A stretch of DNA of 64,000 nt from Meiothermus cerbereus DSM 11376 (GTDB taxonomy: Bacteria > Deinococcota > Deinococci > Deinococcales > Thermaceae). A model generated the notes under the pieces. That model searched no databases. It saw nothing but the letters and a program-made list of their open reading frames with translations, and was not told the origin of the DNA. The DNA lies in contig NZ_JHVI01000011.1 of the NCBI RefSeq assembly GCF_000620065.1, forward strand, positions 42,868-106,867, read 5' to 3'. The translations under genes and the position numbers were made by a program. Below are positions 27,408 to 38,507 of this stretch, one piece after another. The first letter of the stretch is position 1. Every line of letters starts with the position of its first letter.

Positions 27408-28691
27408 ATGGCAGAACTAAAACTACCCGATTTAGGCGACAATGTTTCCTCCGCTGTGGTGGTGGGGGTCTTGATCAAGGAAGGCGATAGCATTACGGCA
27501 GGGCAGCCGGTGCTGGAATTGGAAACCGATAAAGCGGTGATGGAGGCGCCAGCTTCCGAGGGGGGAACAGTTTCTAAGGTGCTGGTAAAGCCAGGCGACG
27601 AGGTGAAAAGCGGACAGGTAATTGCCGTGCTGGGTGAAGCGGCTGAACCGGCGGCAGAAAACAAGCCAGCGCCCACGCCCCCTCCAACGCCCGCCCCAGC
27701 GCCTGTTTCTCCACAGCCTTCCAGTACGCCGGCCCCCCAGCGCAGCGTGGCCCCCTTGCCCAGCGCGCCGGTAGGCCAGCGTAGGCTGATTCCGGCTGCC
27801 CCCAGCGTGCGCAGGCTGGCCAGGGAGCTGGGCATCAACCTTTTAGAGGTGGTGGGCAGTGGCCCGGCCTACCGCATCTCCGAAAACGACCTCAGGCGCT
27901 TTGCTTTGGGAGAAGCACCTGCAGCCGTAGCCGCTCAACCCCCCAGCGCGCCAGCGCCCACCCTGCCCGACTTCAGCAGGTTTGGGCCGGTGCGCCGCGA
28001 GGCCATGTCGGGCATTCGCCGGGCCACCGTGCGCAGCATGGCCCAGGCTTGGAGCACCATCCCGATGGTGACCCAGTTCGACAAGGCCGACATCACCGAG
28101 ATGGAGGCGCTGCGTAAACGCATCAACCCCAGGGCCGAAAAGCGGGGAGCCAAGGTCACCATGACCGCCATCCTGCTCAAGATTGCCGCTGCGGCCCTCA
28201 AGCAGTTTCCCAAGTTCAACGCCTCGATAGATACCGCCACCAACGAAGTTATTTACAAGGAGTACATCCACATTGGCGTGGCCGTAGACACCCCCACCGG
28301 CTTGCTGGTGCCGGTGGTGCGCGACGTGGATAAGAAAGGGGTTATTGCACTGGCCGCAGAACTGGGTGAGATAGCGGCCAAAGCCCGCGACCGCAAGCTA
28401 ACCCCGGAAGAAATGCAGGGGGCTTCCTTCACCATCTCCAACCTGGGCGGCATTGGCGGCACCGGCTTTACGCCCATTGTCAACTGGCCCGAAGTAGCCA
28501 TTATGGGCGTCTCGCGTAGCAGCATTGAGCCTTTATGGAACGCCGAAAAAGCCACCTTCGAACCCAGAAACGTTATGCCCTTTTCGCTCTCCTACGACCA
28601 CCGTCTGATTGACGGTGCCGATGCGGCCCGTTTCTGCCGGTTTGTGGCCGAGATGCTGGAAGACCCTTTCTTGCTGGGGTTTGAAGGCTAG
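27408..28691 (+). CDS. aceF: Dihydrolipoamide acetyltransferase (pyruvate dehydrogenase E2)
   Basis: 427 residues. The single lipoyl domain has the lipoylated Lys42 in [10 protein letters not shown], followed by a long Pro/Ala linker and the E3/E1-binding domain around [15 protein letters not shown] to [10 protein letters not shown] (about 125-165). A second linker leads to the catalytic domain ending in [13 protein letters not shown] with His398 and Asp402. It transfers acetyl from E1 to CoA. GGGAGCA precedes ATG 27408. The stop TAG is the first triplet of repeat copy C. Confidence 0.96.
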   Translation: MAELKLPDLGDNVSSAVVVGVLIKEGDSITAGQPVLELETDKAVMEAPASEGGTVSKVLVKPGDEVKSGQVIAVLGEAAEPAAENKPAPTPPPTPAPAPVSPQPSSTPAPQRSVAPLPSAPVGQRRLIPAAPSVRRLARELGINLLEVVGSGPAYRISENDLRRFALGEAPAAVAAQPPSAPAPTLPDFSRFGPVRREAMSGIRRATVRSMAQAWSTIPMVTQFDKADITEMEALRKRINPRAEKRGAKVTMTAILLKIAAAALKQFPKFNASIDTATNEVIYKEYIHIGVAVDTPTGLLVPVVRDVDKKGVIALAAELGEIAAKARDRKLTPEEMQGASFTISNLGGIGGTGFTPIVNWPEVAIMGVSRSSIEPLWNAEKATFEPRNVMPFSLSYDHRLIDGADAARFCRFVAEMLEDPFLLGFEG

Positions 28692-28720
28692 AGCCCTCTT
28701 CACAATCATCAAAAGGGCTG
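28689..28720 (+). repeat. TAGAG repeat family, copy C (partial)
   Basis: TAGAGCCCTCTTCACAATCATCA begins at the aceF stop codon and matches the left end of copies B and D; the right half is not recognisable. The rest of the 347-bp gap to cmk holds MITE copy 2 and nothing else I can identify. Confidence 0.55.
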
Positions 28721-28852
28721 CCTCAAAGCGAAGACCACGGGGCCGCGGCCAGCCCCGACGGTTGCTCCAACCTGGGCTTGGGGTAGGGAGTGTCTCCCAG
28801 GTGCTGTTCCGAAGGGTCGCTTTAGGAATTGCGCCAGGCACGCATAGACTCA

Positions 28853-28977
28853 TACCAGATTCGGTTAGTTCGTCACCGTTCGGTGACGAACTAACCCGAC
28901 CAAAGGGAGTGCTCTAGGATTCAAAAAGATAGCCTCTTAGCGCTTTTTGTTTGAAGATTATCTTTTTGAATCCGGTA
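28853..28977 (+). mobile_element. 125-bp MITE, copy 2
   Basis: Same length and ends (TACCAGATTC ... GAATCCGGTA) as copy 1, with a perfect TCA duplication at 28850-28852 and 28978-28980. The palindrome centre reads CACCGTTCGGTG instead of CACCGAACGGTG, i.e. its own reverse complement, and GACCAAAGGG replaces GACCGAAGGG. It lies between the convergent aceF and cmk genes. Confidence 0.92.
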
Positions 28978-29038
28978 TCATTCCGCGGGTTTTGCCAATC
29001 TACCCTGGCGCAACTGGGAACCCGAAAGCCAGGGCAAA

Positions 29039-29686
29039 TCAAGAAAAATTCTGTTCAGGCGGCCCCGACGAAGGGGCGATGTGCTCGAGCACAACCCGCA
29101 CCACCCCATCCAGGTCGAGGTGGCTAGTGTCGAGGATGATGGCATCCCTGGCGGGCGCACTCTGTTTTTTGTCGGCCTCGTCGCGCCGCATGATCTCGGC
29201 CAGCACGGTGTCGAAGGCAGCACCGCGTTCGGGGACGCGGCGCATGGCGCGCACTAGGGGGTTGGCGGTGAGGTAGAACTTGTAGCGGGCCTGGGGAAAC
29301 ACCGTGCTGCCCATGTCGCGCCCATCTACCACGAAGGGGGGCGGAATCTGGCGCAGCACCTGATTGACGTACTCGCGGATGGCCGGGCGCACCGCTACCG
29401 CAGAGACGATCTGGTCTACCTCGAGGCTGTGCAAAGCCTGGCTCACCTCGTGCCCGTCGAGGTAAACCAGGTTCTGGGTGGGGGTGGCCTTTAGCTCGAG
29501 GCGGTGCTTTTCCAGCCGATGCTCAATCTCCTCGGCAGAGGCATTCTCGAGCAAGCACATCAGGGCCACGGCCCGGTACAGCAGGCCGCTGGAGATGTAG
29601 GGAATGCCCAGGCGCTGGGCTACCAGCTTGGCTACGCTGGTTTTGCCCGAGGCGGAAGGGCCGTCTATGGTGATGATCTCGTTCAT
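29039..29686 (-). CDS. cmk: Cytidylate kinase
   Basis: A 215-residue NMP kinase: P-loop ITIDGPSASGKTSVAK at residues 5-20, YISSGLLYRAVAL, VDGRDMGSTVFPQA near the middle and the lid/CMP region RRDEADKKQSAPA. It phosphorylates CMP and dCMP. ATG 29686 opens the conserved fold; an open frame to 29896 adds 70 residues of non-family sequence. It lies 107 nt downstream of aroA in the same direction, the aroA-cmk order common in bacteria. Confidence 0.94.
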   Translation of the reverse strand: MNEIITIDGPSASGKTSVAKLVAQRLGIPYISSGLLYRAVALMCLLENASAEEIEHRLEKHRLELKATPTQNLVYLDGHEVSQALHSLEVDQIVSAVAVRPAIREYVNQVLRQIPPPFVVDGRDMGSTVFPQARYKFYLTANPLVRAMRRVPERGAAFDTVLAEIMRRDEADKKQSAPARDAIILDTSHLDLDGVVRVVLEHIAPSSGPPEQNFS

Positions 29687-29793
29687 ATTCGAGCAGGGGA
29701 TTCCTAGCGAGGGCTGCGGCCTTTTGTGGGCCATGCGGTTCGGCACAGCCGAGCGCTGCGAGAGGGGTTTTATCGAAACGCAACTGCTTCCGG

Positions 29794-31074
29794 CTATTCC
29801 CGGCCAGCCAGGCGATCTAAGTCCTGCCAGAAGCTGGGAAAGCTGATACTGGCCCACTCGGCGTCCTGCACCGTGACCCCTTTGGGCAGACCACACACCG
29901 CAAAGGCCATGGCGATGCGGTGGTCGTGGAAGGGTTCGACCACCCCGCCCCCGGCCACGCTTCCCCCGCGAATCCTAAGCCAGTCGGGGCCCATCTCGAC
30001 CGGCACCCCCAGGTTTTGCAGGTTTTTGGCGATGGCCGCCAGGCGGTCGGACTCCTTGACCCGGAGTTCCTCGAGGCCCGGAATATAGGTCTCGCCCTCG
30101 GCCCAGGCCGCCGCAGCCGCCAGGATGGGCACTTCGTCCACCATCAGGGGAATCAGTTTGGGGTCTACCGCCACCCCTTTGAGCGCCGAGGAGCGGGCCC
30201 GGATCCAGCCCACCGGCTCGCCGTCCTGCCCCTCGGTGACTTCCCAGCTCAGGTCGGCCCCCATCGCTTTGAGCACCGTAAGCAGCCCGGTGCGGGTGGG
30301 GTTCAGGCCCACCCCCTCGAGGGTGATCTCGGAATCGGGGGTGATGAGGGCGGCCACAATAAAGAAGGCCGCGCTGCTGAAATCGCCCGGAACGGTCAGG
30401 TCTTTGGCGGCGAAGGGTTCGGCCCGGCGGGTGCGAATCAGGTTGCCCTCGAGCTCGAGGGGCAGGCCGTAGTGCCTAAAGACCCGCTCGGTATGGTCGC
30501 GGGTGGGGGCGGGCTCCACCACTTCGGTGTCCTCTTCGGCAAAGAGCCCTGCCAGCAAAATGGCGCTTTTGACCTGGGCGCTGGCCACCGGCAGCTCGTA
30601 GTGGATACCCCGCAGCCCGCCGCCCCGGATGGCCAGCGGAGCCAGCTTGCTGTTTTCGCGGCCTTCGATGCGCGCGCCCATTTGGCGCAATGGGATGGTA
30701 ACCCGATCCATGGGTCGCCGCCGCAGCGAGGCATCGCCGGTGAGCACCGCAAAGATTTCCTGCCCCGACAAGAGCCCTGCCACCAGCCGCATCAGGGTGC
30801 CGGCGTTGCCACAGTCCAGAATGTCGTCGGGTTCCTTGAGCCGCAGGCCCGCCCCCTTGATGCGAAAATGCTCGCCCTGCTCGGTAATCTCGGCCCCCAA
30901 CTGGCGCATCACCTGGGCGGTGGAGAGGGTGTCGCCCGCCTTAAGCGGGTAGTAGAGGGTGCTTTCGCCCTGGGCCAGCGCACCCAGCATAAGCCCCCGG
31001 TGCGTGACCGACTTATCGCCGGGAACGCGCAGGGTGCCTTTGAGGGAATGGGTAGGGGAGATGAGCCGTTCCAT
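29794..31074 (-). CDS. aroA: 3-phosphoshikimate 1-carboxyvinyltransferase (EPSP synthase)
   Basis: A 426-residue enzyme. The N-terminal GTLRVPGDKSVTHRGLMLGA carries the Lys/Ser/Arg substrate contacts; further motifs are LDCGNAGTLMRL near residue 89, LRRRPMDRVTIPL and, towards the end, LRVKESDRLAAIAKNL and FHDHRIAMAFAV. It joins PEP and shikimate-3-phosphate in aromatic amino acid synthesis. ATG 31074 is preceded by a minus-strand TATAAT (31088-31093). An in-frame extension to 31203 lacks family similarity. Confidence 0.95.
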   Translation of the reverse strand: MERLISPTHSLKGTLRVPGDKSVTHRGLMLGALAQGESTLYYPLKAGDTLSTAQVMRQLGAEITEQGEHFRIKGAGLRLKEPDDILDCGNAGTLMRLVAGLLSGQEIFAVLTGDASLRRRPMDRVTIPLRQMGARIEGRENSKLAPLAIRGGGLRGIHYELPVASAQVKSAILLAGLFAEEDTEVVEPAPTRDHTERVFRHYGLPLELEGNLIRTRRAEPFAAKDLTVPGDFSSAAFFIVAALITPDSEITLEGVGLNPTRTGLLTVLKAMGADLSWEVTEGQDGEPVGWIRARSSALKGVAVDPKLIPLMVDEVPILAAAAAWAEGETYIPGLEELRVKESDRLAAIAKNLQNLGVPVEMGPDWLRIRGGSVAGGGVVEPFHDHRIAMAFAVCGLPKGVTVQDAEWASISFPSFWQDLDRLAGRE

Positions 31075-31087
31075 AGGTCCAACCGGG

Positions 31088-31093
31088 ATTATA
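31088..31093 (-). promoter_or_regulatory. -10 box of aroA
   Basis: TATAAT on the minus strand, 13 nt before the aroA ATG at 31074, leaving room for only a short leader (TTGGACCT) without a strong SD. Confidence 0.6.
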
Positions 31094-31329
31094 GCCTTTG
31101 GTGGGAAAATTGACGCGCTTCCCAGAGTGTCTGAGAGTGAGATTCTGTTCAACTGTCTCCCAGGTACTTTTTCCCCTGTGGCATGTAGATCCTGGAAGTG
31201 CAAACATCTCCTTACTCCCGATGGCGTTTCAATTTTCGCCTATGAGAAGCCATTACCGAATACACGCTTGGAGCCAAAGGCCTCATCTACACCGCAGGTG
31301 ACGTACGGTTTGTTGATTCAGGAGTGTTG

Positions 31330-31614
31330 ATGTGCTTCAATACGTTCAATGGTAGTTACGAAGGTCTCCTCAATGTGGATGAGGTTCTGCCCTGGGAAGT
31401 CGAGTACAAACATGTGAGTGCTAATGACCGGACAATTCTAGGCAGAGGGCGTTTTGCTAAAGGCTTGACGGAGCGGCTTCCGGATTATCAAAGGAGGATC
31501 GAAGCTTTCAGACTACCTGTTTTAATCCAGGAGAAATTCCAGTGGGTGAATCCTACGAAAGACGCAAAAGCCCTCTACCAGGAGACCCTGCGCCTGCAAA
31601 CGACCCTGTTGTAG
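31330..31614 (+). CDS. Hypothetical protein, possibly the 3' part of a frameshifted gene
   Basis: 94 residues (MCFNTFNGSYEGLLNVDEVL ... LYQETLRLQTTLL) with no recognised family. CAGGAG precedes ATG 31330. Coding-like sequence continues upstream in the same frame (EYTLGAKGLIYTAGDV) to a TGA near 31240, and before that in a different frame (TPDGVSIFAYEKPLP). This suggests that a longer gene has suffered a frameshift. It overlaps the ABC ATPase gene by 73 nt, so the two are probably coupled. Confidence 0.5.
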   Translation: MCFNTFNGSYEGLLNVDEVLPWEVEYKHVSANDRTILGRGRFAKGLTERLPDYQRRIEAFRLPVLIQEKFQWVNPTKDAKALYQETLRLQTTLL

Positions 31615-32477
31615 AGGTAAGCGATCTGCATAAAGCGTATCCCCCTCGCAAGGTGCTGCGGGGGGTGAGCTTGCGTTTGTATGGGGGCGAAATTGTGGGG
31701 CTGCTGGGCCTCAATGGGGCGGGCAAGACCACCTTCATAAAACTGCTGGCAGGTCTGCTCGAGCCCGACGAAGGCCAGATAAAGCTGCTGGGCAGACCCC
31801 TCCACCCGGCCACCGTTCGAAGCGCCGTGGCCCTACTAAAAGAGGGCCAGCCGAGCTTTTCGGAGTTCCTGACGCCGCGGCAGTGCTTGCTGTACTACGG
31901 GCATCTTCTGGGAATCAAGAACCTCGAGGCCCGGGTAGCCCAGGCGCTCGATCTGGCCGATTTATTACTGGTTGCCGAGCGACCCCTGCTCGAGCTCTCC
32001 TTTGGAACCAAGCGCAGAACGGGCCTGGCCCTGGCCTATTTGAAGGAGGCCCGGCTGCTTCTGCTGGACGAGGCCAGCGCCGGACTGGATGTAAAGAGTG
32101 TGGCCACCTTACGCTCCGCGCTGCGGCGCTACGCTGCACAGGGCAACGCGGTCTTGCTAACCGGGCACGAGATGGGCTTTATGGAGGCCGTCTGCGACCG
32201 GGTGGTTCTGCTACACCAGGGCCAGGTCAGGGCCGATGGCCGGCTGCACGAGCTCGGCAAAAAATACGCGCTCAAGCAGTTCGTGGAGGTCTGGTACGAG
32301 GGCCAGCCCACAGTGGGCGAGACCTTGGAACAGCAGGACGGGCTGGTCAGGCTCAAACTTGATCTGCGCGAACTGGGTCTGCTGGATAGCCAGCGGGTAC
32401 GCCAGGTAAGGCTTCATCAATCCATACTGGAACATCTGCTGCAGGAGGTGGATCGTGTGGAGGGCCGAATGGCTTAG
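31542..32477 (+). CDS. ABC transporter ATP-binding protein
   Basis: A 311-residue ATPase: Walker A GLNGAGKTTFIK near residue 58 and Walker B ARLLLLDEASAGLD. The signature is divergent, LSFGTKRRTGLALA in place of LSGGQ, and the switch His is in LTGHEMGF. It is of the ABC-2 exporter class. GTG 31542 follows AGGAGA. The GTG start lies 73 nt inside the preceding hypothetical gene and the 3' end overlaps the permease by 23 nt. The substrate is unknown; drug, lipid or peptide export are all possible. Confidence 0.88.
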   Translation: MGESYERRKSPLPGDPAPANDPVVEVSDLHKAYPPRKVLRGVSLRLYGGEIVGLLGLNGAGKTTFIKLLAGLLEPDEGQIKLLGRPLHPATVRSAVALLKEGQPSFSEFLTPRQCLLYYGHLLGIKNLEARVAQALDLADLLLVAERPLLELSFGTKRRTGLALAYLKEARLLLLDEASAGLDVKSVATLRSALRRYAAQGNAVLLTGHEMGFMEAVCDRVVLLHQGQVRADGRLHELGKKYALKQFVEVWYEGQPTVGETLEQQDGLVRLKLDLRELGLLDSQRVRQVRLHQSILEHLLQEVDRVEGRMA

Positions 32478-33213
32478 GTTCTGGGCGGAGCTAAAGTTCT
32501 ACCGGCAGATGTGGATTGGCAACCTGATCAACCAGGTACTCATTACCGCTGGGTTTTTTTGGGTGGTCTCCCTGCTGAGCCAGGCCACCCTTTCGGGTCT
32601 TTTAGCCCTGTTCTTCTGGCAGTACGTGAGCATCCCGCTTTCCAAAATATCCACGGACATCTGGGAGGAGTCCACCAGCGGAGCCTTCGAGCAGATGTAC
32701 CTTCATGCCGCCCAACCTGCGTTGGTGCTGGTGGTGCGGTTGTTGAACTACCTGGCTCAGCAAACCGTGGTTGCGCTGCCGTTGTTCCTGGGCATGGCGC
32801 TGCTGTTTGGCTTTTCTCTGACTGACCTCTTCACCTACAACTGGGGAGGAATGCTCCTCACCCTGGGGGTTAGTCTGGCTGGATTCGTCGGGCTGGGGTT
32901 GGCTATGGGTGGAATTCTGCTCATATACCGGAACGCCATCGGCTATGCCAACGCCCTGGAGTACCTGCTGCTCTTTTTGAGTGGCGCGGTGGTGCCGCTT
33001 AGTCAGCTTCCCGCCTTCATCCAACCCCTGGCCTGGGGGCTGCCCTTGTCGCTGGGCATAGAGACCATTCGGCGATTGGAAAACGGAGGCCAGTGGGAGC
33101 TGACCCTGATGGCGCTGGTGGTGCAGTCTGTGTTCATGCTGGTCTTTGGCCTGGCCCTGTTTAACCACTGCCTGCGTCGCGCTTTGCGGCGGGGTTTTGC
33201 CATGAGCCGGTGA
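32455..33213 (+). CDS. ABC-2 family transporter permease
   Basis: 252 residues, six hydrophobic segments (e.g. LINQVLITAGFFWVVSLL, VALPLFLGMALLFGFSL, LTLGVSLAGFVGLGLAMGGI, ALEYLLLFLSGAVVPLSQLP) after an amphipathic start WRAEWLRFWAELKFYRQMWI. The late SGAVVPLSQLPAFIQPLAWG is typical of ABC-2 permeases. GTG 32455 follows GGAGG and overlaps the ATPase gene. A GC-rich hairpin at 33231-33252 after the gene may terminate the operon. Confidence 0.85.
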   Translation: MWRAEWLRFWAELKFYRQMWIGNLINQVLITAGFFWVVSLLSQATLSGLLALFFWQYVSIPLSKISTDIWEESTSGAFEQMYLHAAQPALVLVVRLLNYLAQQTVVALPLFLGMALLFGFSLTDLFTYNWGGMLLTLGVSLAGFVGLGLAMGGILLIYRNAIGYANALEYLLLFLSGAVVPLSQLPAFIQPLAWGLPLSLGIETIRRLENGGQWELTLMALVVQSVFMLVFGLALFNHCLRRALRRGFAMSR

Positions 33214-33293
33214 TATGCGGAGGATGCTCCTGGGGGCGCGCTAGCACGCCCCCTGGGGTATTTTGCGCTCAGTCTGTCCGGTATAGTGACGGC

Positions 33294-34271
33294 ATGGATG
33301 CTTTGCACAATGCTCCTGAGCCGCGCTACCGGGAAAAGGTTCGAACCGTTGCGGCCACCTTGCGCGAGCTCGAGGGCCCCATCATCATCGTTTCGCATGT
33401 GGATCCCGACGGCGATGCCGTGGGCTCTTCTTTGGGCCTATTCCGCGCCCTGAAGGCGCTGGACAAAAAGGTCACCTGGATTGCCGACCCTCCGCGCTTC
33501 CTGCGTTTTCTGGTTCGGGAAGACGAGTACAGCGACCCCGTGGATCATCTGCCGGAGGGGGCCACCCTGGTGGTGCTGGACTCGGCCGAACCAAGCCGCG
33601 TTGCGGGGGCGCCGGTGGAGGGGTTTGTCATCAACATTGACCACCACGGCACCAATCCGCGCTTTGGCTACCTTTCGCTGGTGGACCCTTCCAAAGCGGC
33701 CACGGCCCAGATCGTCAAAGACTTGATTGACGCGCTGGGGGTAAGCTGGACGCCCGAAATTGCCACCCCGGTGCTGACCGGCCTGATTACCGACACCGGC
33801 AACTTCCGTTTTGCCAACACCACCCCGGAGGTGCTGCACACGGCTGCCGAGCTGGTGGGGCACGGGGTGAAGCTGGCCGAACTGACCGACCGCTTACAGT
33901 GGCGTCCGGTGGGCTACTTCAAGGCCATGGGAGCGGTGCTTTCCACGGTGGGGTTTCACTTTGGCGGTCTTTTGGTAACGGCCCACATGCCCTCGGGCGT
34001 GAGCGTGGAAGACTCCGACGACTTTGTGGGCATCATCCGCTATGCCGAGGGTAGCCAGATTGCGGTCTTCCTGCGCGAACGCGAGGAGGGGGTAAAGCTC
34101 AGCATCCGCAGCCGCGGCGGGGTCTCGGCCCAGGCGGTGGCGGTGCGGCTGGGTGGCGGCGGCCACGTGCCGGCGGCGGGGGCCACCCTGCGGGGGGTGA
34201 CCCTCGAGGAGGCCTACCGGCAGGTGCTGGCAGCGGTGGAAGAAGAGCTCAAGCGGGTGGGTTATATCTAG
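33294..34271 (+). CDS. DHH-family phosphoesterase (NrnA-like oligoribonuclease/pAp phosphatase)
   Basis: 325 residues. The DHH domain has VSHVDPDGDAVGSSLGL (motif I) at residues 32-48, VVLDSAE, and NIDHHGTNPRFGY with the DHH triad, then GLITDTGNFRF. The DHHA1 domain ends with the RNA-contact loop RLGGGGHVPAAGATL. It resembles NrnA/Orn-type nanoRNases or pAp/c-di-AMP phosphodiesterases. TATAGT (33282-33287) is 6 nt before ATG 33294, so an in-frame extension to 33210 is rejected. Confidence 0.92.
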   Translation: MDALHNAPEPRYREKVRTVAATLRELEGPIIIVSHVDPDGDAVGSSLGLFRALKALDKKVTWIADPPRFLRFLVREDEYSDPVDHLPEGATLVVLDSAEPSRVAGAPVEGFVINIDHHGTNPRFGYLSLVDPSKAATAQIVKDLIDALGVSWTPEIATPVLTGLITDTGNFRFANTTPEVLHTAAELVGHGVKLAELTDRLQWRPVGYFKAMGAVLSTVGFHFGGLLVTAHMPSGVSVEDSDDFVGIIRYAEGSQIAVFLREREEGVKLSIRSRGGVSAQAVAVRLGGGGHVPAAGATLRGVTLEEAYRQVLAAVEEELKRVGYI

Positions 34272-34272
34272 C

Positions 34273-34301
34273 TTGACGCCCAATCTTTCAGCACATACCA
34301 T
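34273..34301 (+). promoter_or_regulatory. Promoter of the SAM-riboswitch met operon
   Basis: TTGACG (34273-34278) and TACCAT (34296-34301) with exactly 17 nt between them, just after the DHH-protein stop. Transcription would start about 34308, at the base of a hairpin AGAACC/GGTTCT. Confidence 0.75.
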
Positions 34302-34333
34302 TGCATAGAACCTTACCCGGCCAGGGTAAGCGG

Positions 34334-36661
<2,328 letters not shown>

Positions 36662-36700
36662 CCTTTCGCCAGGACACATTTGGGGGCAAAATGAAGGGGC

Positions 36701-37933
36701 ATGCAAACCTCGACAGCGGCCCCAGCTACCCAAAGCCTGACCCGCCTGAGCACTGGTTCGCGGGTACTCATGCGCGGTTTGCTTTTTACCCCCTCGGTTC
36801 CCCGTTATGTGGCTGCCAAGCTACTGGGCAAGCGGTATCCTCCCAGGGCCCTGTCCCTTCAACTGGCAAACCTGCCTGAACCAGAACGCCCCCCGGGTTT
36901 CGAGCGGCTAAAGGTGCGGCTGGCGGGCATCTGTGGCAGCGACCTGGCCCTGCTGTATGGTAAACAAGCCCCCACCCTCTCGGGCATGTTTTCTTTTCCG
37001 GCGGTGCTGGGGCACGAAATTCTGGCCGAGCTGGGGGGGGTACGGGTGGCGGTCAATCCGGTGCTGGCCTGCCTCGAGCGCGGTCTGCCGGACTGCCCGG
37101 CCTGCGCCAGGGGCGATGACCACCTTTGCCTCAACGTGGCCGAGGGCAACTTTGGCCCTGGTATGCTGGGCTTTTGCAAAGACCTGGGAGGTGGTTGGGC
37201 CCAGCGCATGGTGGCCCACCGCGAACGCATTTTTCCCATTGCCGAGGGTGTGCCCGACGAACGCGCCGTGCTGACCGAACCCGCGGCGGTGGTGCTGCAC
37301 GGGCTGCGGCAGGCCTGGGGTGAGGGCAGGTCCCAGGCCAGATCCCGCGCAAACCCGCACACCCAGCGCATGGACTGGCCCGCCCAGGTACTGGTCATTG
37401 GAGCCGGAACCATCGGCCTGCTGGCCGTCAAAATGCTGCGGGTACTGGGCTTTCAGGGGCCTTTGTTTGCCGTGGCCCGCCACCCCCGCCAGGCTGAGCT
37501 GGCCCGGCTGTTTGGGGCCAACCAGGTCTTCCCCTCGACCCAGGAAGCCCAGCAAGCTGCCCAGGCCAGGCGCTACCGGGGCATCCTGGGCTCGCTCTCC
37601 TGGCGCGGCGGCTTTGAGGGGGTGGTGGAAGCCTCGGGTTCGCCTGCGGGACTGCAGGAAGCCAGCTGGGCGGTGCAAGAGGGGGGGCGGGTTTTGCTGC
37701 TGGGTGCCCCCGCCACGGCCTTCCACGACTTTTCGCCCTACTGGTTCCGCGAGGTTGGGCTTATTGGAAGCTATGCCTACAGCTGGGACGACTTTGCCCA
37801 GACGGTTGGGCTTTTGCCCGAGATGAGCGGGGTGGAGCAGATGGTTACGCACCAGTTTGCTCTGGAAGCCTGGCCCGAGGCCATCAAAACCGCGGTCAGG
37901 CGGCGGGGTATCAAGGTGGTGTTTAAGCCATAG
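36701..37933 (+). CDS. Zinc-dependent medium-chain dehydrogenase
   Basis: 410 residues. The catalytic GroES-like domain has AGICGSDLALLYGK (zinc Cys), FPAVLGHEILAELG and the structural-zinc region ACLERGLPDCPACARGDDHLC. The Rossmann part has VLVIGAGTIGLLAVKMLRVL and the late GRVLLLGAPATAFHDFSPYW. It resembles threonine/sorbitol dehydrogenase-like alcohol dehydrogenases; the substrate is unknown. The first 23 residues are not conserved, so ATG 36770 (MRGLLFTPSVP) is an alternative start to ATG 36701, which has GAAGGGG before it. Confidence 0.85.
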   Translation: MQTSTAAPATQSLTRLSTGSRVLMRGLLFTPSVPRYVAAKLLGKRYPPRALSLQLANLPEPERPPGFERLKVRLAGICGSDLALLYGKQAPTLSGMFSFPAVLGHEILAELGGVRVAVNPVLACLERGLPDCPACARGDDHLCLNVAEGNFGPGMLGFCKDLGGGWAQRMVAHRERIFPIAEGVPDERAVLTEPAAVVLHGLRQAWGEGRSQARSRANPHTQRMDWPAQVLVIGAGTIGLLAVKMLRVLGFQGPLFAVARHPRQAELARLFGANQVFPSTQEAQQAAQARRYRGILGSLSWRGGFEGVVEASGSPAGLQEASWAVQEGGRVLLLGAPATAFHDFSPYWFREVGLIGSYAYSWDDFAQTVGLLPEMSGVEQMVTHQFALEAWPEAIKTAVRRRGIKVVFKP

Positions 37934-38060
37934 CCACGCCAACAATCCGGGTGGCTGCTCAGCGCTCCAGGCCATCCCCGCAACCAAGTTACCTGCCCAC
38001 GTATTTGCAGCACAGCAAGCAGTTTCCCGCAGATTGTGCCGGCCCGGGACGGGAGGATTT

Positions 38061-38456
38061 ATGACTGGAGACAATGGTAAGGATCGAGCGATTGTCTGGA
38101 TTGGGGTGTTGGTGCTGGTGGGATTTGGGGTTTTGCTGGTCTACATGTTTGGCCTGTTGAGCTCGAGCGAAACCACCTGGAACCGGGCCCTTTACCTTTT
38201 TTCTGGGGTTGAGGCCATTGCCTTTGCGGCGGCGGGGTATTTTTTTGGGCGGGAGGTGCACCGCACCCGGGCCGAACAGGCCGAGGCCCGGGCCTACCAG
38301 GCTGAACAGCAATGGCAGCAATGGAGCCAGCGGGCCCTCGAGGCCGAAACCAAAGGCCAGAGCCTGAGCGCTGCGGCAGACATGCTGGCTAAGCAGCACC
38401 CCGAACTGGAGCCGCTGGCCCAGATGGCCCAGACGCTTTTCCCCAGCAAACCTTAA
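38061..38456 (+). CDS. Small membrane protein with coiled-coil tail
   Basis: 131 residues. Two membrane segments (AIVWIGVLVLVGFGVLLVYMFG and LYLFSGVEAIAFAAAGYFFG) are followed by a Glu/Gln/Ala-rich helix (HRTRAEQAEARAYQAEQQWQ and on) likely to form a coiled coil in the cytoplasm. No family is recognised. ATG 38061 follows GGGAGGA. It lies between the dehydrogenase and an acetyltransferase gene on the same strand. Confidence 0.7.
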   Translation: MTGDNGKDRAIVWIGVLVLVGFGVLLVYMFGLLSSSETTWNRALYLFSGVEAIAFAAAGYFFGREVHRTRAEQAEARAYQAEQQWQQWSQRALEAETKGQSLSAAADMLAKQHPELEPLAQMAQTLFPSKP

Positions 38457-38507
38457 CCGCTGCTGCCCTTTTGCTGGCACGGGGTTTTGCGCTAGTCTGG
38501 AGGCACT

